A stretch of 5,578 nucleotides of DNA from the NCBI GenBank assembly GCA_947365485.1, contig CANAXK010000114.1:1-5578 (forward strand), read 5' to 3'. Position numbers and translations under genes: made by a program. This DNA is from an uncultured bacterium. GTDB lineage: Bacteria > Cyanobacteriota > Vampirovibrionia > Gastranaerophilales > Gastranaerophilaceae. Shown here piece after piece: positions 4,413 to 5,578 of the stretch (its first letter is position 1; every line of letters starts with the position of its first letter). The notes under the pieces are model-generated. The model saw only the letters and a program-made list of their open reading frames with translations, was not told the origin of the DNA and did no database searches.

Positions 4413-5578
4413 CGTATAAATCTCCTATATATTGATTTTGTTCTGCACGCCTCTGCACTATCTTGTCTCCATACGACGAGTTCTTTCCTAATTCTTCTGC
4501 TGCCCAACGACAAACTTTTGCAGGATAATACTCACCTTCTTTTTCACAAAAAATGGCAATGTCTTTATAATAATATCCAATACTACGTTGTTCTATCATA
4601 TATTGCGGATTATAAACCGATTTATTTGCAATCTCATGGCTTTTTAAGTTTATAATCATATTTGAAACACCCTTGGCTTCACTATCTTTTCCGCGAGATT
4701 TTAATAAACTATATAGTTTTTCGTATGTATTAATTGTATTACTTTGATAATTGAAATTAGATTTATCAGGATGTAAAATATCTAACGCTTCGTTGTAATA
4801 ATATTCAGCACTGTCATAATCTCTGCTTCTTACACCTTGTTCGGCCTCTCTAATGTAATGAGAAATTCCTTGTCGATTATTACCGCTTTTCTTTACATCA
4901 CGCACCAAAGCATTTATCGCAGAAAAGCAACTGCCCCACATTGAAAGTACAGAAGGTTTTTCAGAGCCCTCACAATTTGTTTTTTGAAAAATAATTTTAC
5001 CACGTGAATTTGTATCAAATATTAGATTCTGTTCATTATTAATCAAATGCCCGAGAGTGTCTAGCTTTCGACTTTTAGTCTCTTCCGGGCTGAAAACATC
5101 ATGTAAAGAATACAATTTATCCGGAAGATTTGCTGTTGAATAGCCTTTTTTAATATACTCTTCGAAAGTTTTAGCTTCATTATAACTCGGCATAAAGTCT
5201 CTGTATTGTAATCCGACATACTTGCATAGATTTGATATACTATCGTTTGAATTAAATTCATTATATGGATACTCAACGGTTGATTCATCGTGATAGCTAT
5301 AACCTAAAAGCTCACCATAAGAATTTCTAACAGGTGAAAAATTATAAACTCCTCTTTCACCATCATTAGCTAAACCATCTTTCGCTGTAAATAAGTAGTC
5401 ACGGTTGTTTCTTCCTTTTATATTGACAATATGTGCCTTGCAAAGAGATAATAAATTAAAGTCATAAAAATTTCTTTCTTTTGCTTCTTGCAACAATCTT
5501 TTGATTTTCCCGTCTGGATCAGATTGTTTCGCAATAAACCTATACATGTCATCACTGCAATTATTTGACTTTGCCAGC
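4399..5578 (-). CDS. Unrecognised protein with TPR-like helices, 5' end outside the window
   Basis: I do not recognise the N-terminal two thirds. The frame has an ATG at 5545-5547, giving 382 residues, but it stays open for ten more codons to the window edge, and no ribosome-binding site precedes that ATG, so the gene is most likely cut by the edge. Using ATG numbering, residues 1-215 are mixed and polar with many Tyr and Asn. From about 228 helical pairs resemble tetratricopeptide repeats: 228-258 (including SRDYDSAEYYYNEALDIL), 271-301 and 325-354 (including GEYYPAKVCRWAAEEL). Such repeats usually mediate protein contacts. There is no membrane segment within the window. It is the upstream gene of a two-gene unit; its stop overlaps the amidohydrolase start by 14 bases, so the two products are probably made together and may interact. 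Confidence 0.7.
   Translation of the reverse strand, partial: LAKSNNCSDDMYRFIAKQSDPDGKIKRLLQEAKERNFYDFNLLSLCKAHIVNIKGRNNRDYLFTAKDGLANDGERGVYNFSPVRNSYGELLGYSYHDESTVEYPYNEFNSNDSISNLCKYVGLQYRDFMPSYNEAKTFEEYIKKGYSTANLPDKLYSLHDVFSPEETKSRKLDTLGHLINNEQNLIFDTNSRGKIIFQKTNCEGSEKPSVLSMWGSCFSAINALVRDVKKSGNNRQGISHYIREAEQGVRSRDYDSAEYYYNEALDILHPDKSNFNYQSNTINTYEKLYSLLKSRGKDSEAKGVSNMIINLKSHEIANKSVYNPQYMIEQRSIGYYYKDIAIFCEKEGEYYPAKVCRWAAEELGKNSSYGDKIVQRRAEQNQYIGDLYDECH

Noticed and set aside
5061..5288. Second minus-strand frame of 75 codons inside the TPR-like gene
   Set aside because: It is a shifted frame of the longer gene and shows no motif; the long frame continues through the region without a break.
5545..5547. 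ATG taken as the true start of the TPR-like protein
   Set aside because: No ribosome-binding site precedes it and the frame is open to the window edge, so an upstream start is more likely.

Overview
The window is AT-rich bacterial DNA with short, tightly packed genes. My best guess for the source is a gut bacterium of the Cyanobacteria/Melainabacteria side (Gastranaerophilales-like). That rests on the low GC, gene-poor spacers with simple sigma70-type promoters, and one protein starting with a short IxPIYFTGK leader of a kind I associate with that group. It is an inference, not a measured assignment.

Left part (1-1275, minus strand): a short HEPN-fold protein of the HI0074 'nucleotidyltransferase substrate-binding' family that loses family resemblance exactly at its RxxxxH motif (31-375), then a complete metallo-beta-lactamase-fold hydrolase of the DHPS-like type (460-1275). 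Each has its own recognisable promoter; the first promoter sits so close to the ATG that its mRNA may be leaderless.

The 324-base gap 1276-1599 is not empty. It carries the hydrolase promoter (minus strand) and, on the plus strand, a possible promoter followed by two hairpins and a T-run, which reads as a small RNA or attenuator. A 26-codon ORF with a strong Shine-Dalgarno overlaps the second hairpin.

Middle (1600-3384, plus strand): an unrecognised 103-residue protein, then a class I PLP aminotransferase with all catalytic residues. A near-perfect inverted repeat covers the aminotransferase -10 box, Shine-Dalgarno and start codon. Next is a tRNA-Arg(CCT) with a strong promoter of its own.

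Right part (3300-5578, minus strand): a two-gene operon whose reading frames overlap by 14 bases. It encodes a protein with TPR-like helices, open to the right edge of the window, followed by a TIM-barrel amidohydrolase with a C-terminal membrane helix. The amidohydrolase frame runs antisense through the whole tRNA-Arg gene before it meets a stop, so its last 27 residues are mostly antisense tRNA. No CRISPR array, transposase, integrase or obvious defence system is visible. The most unusual points are the tRNA embedded in the 3' end of the amidohydrolase, the start-site hairpin of the aminotransferase, and the untouched spacer with a candidate small RNA.
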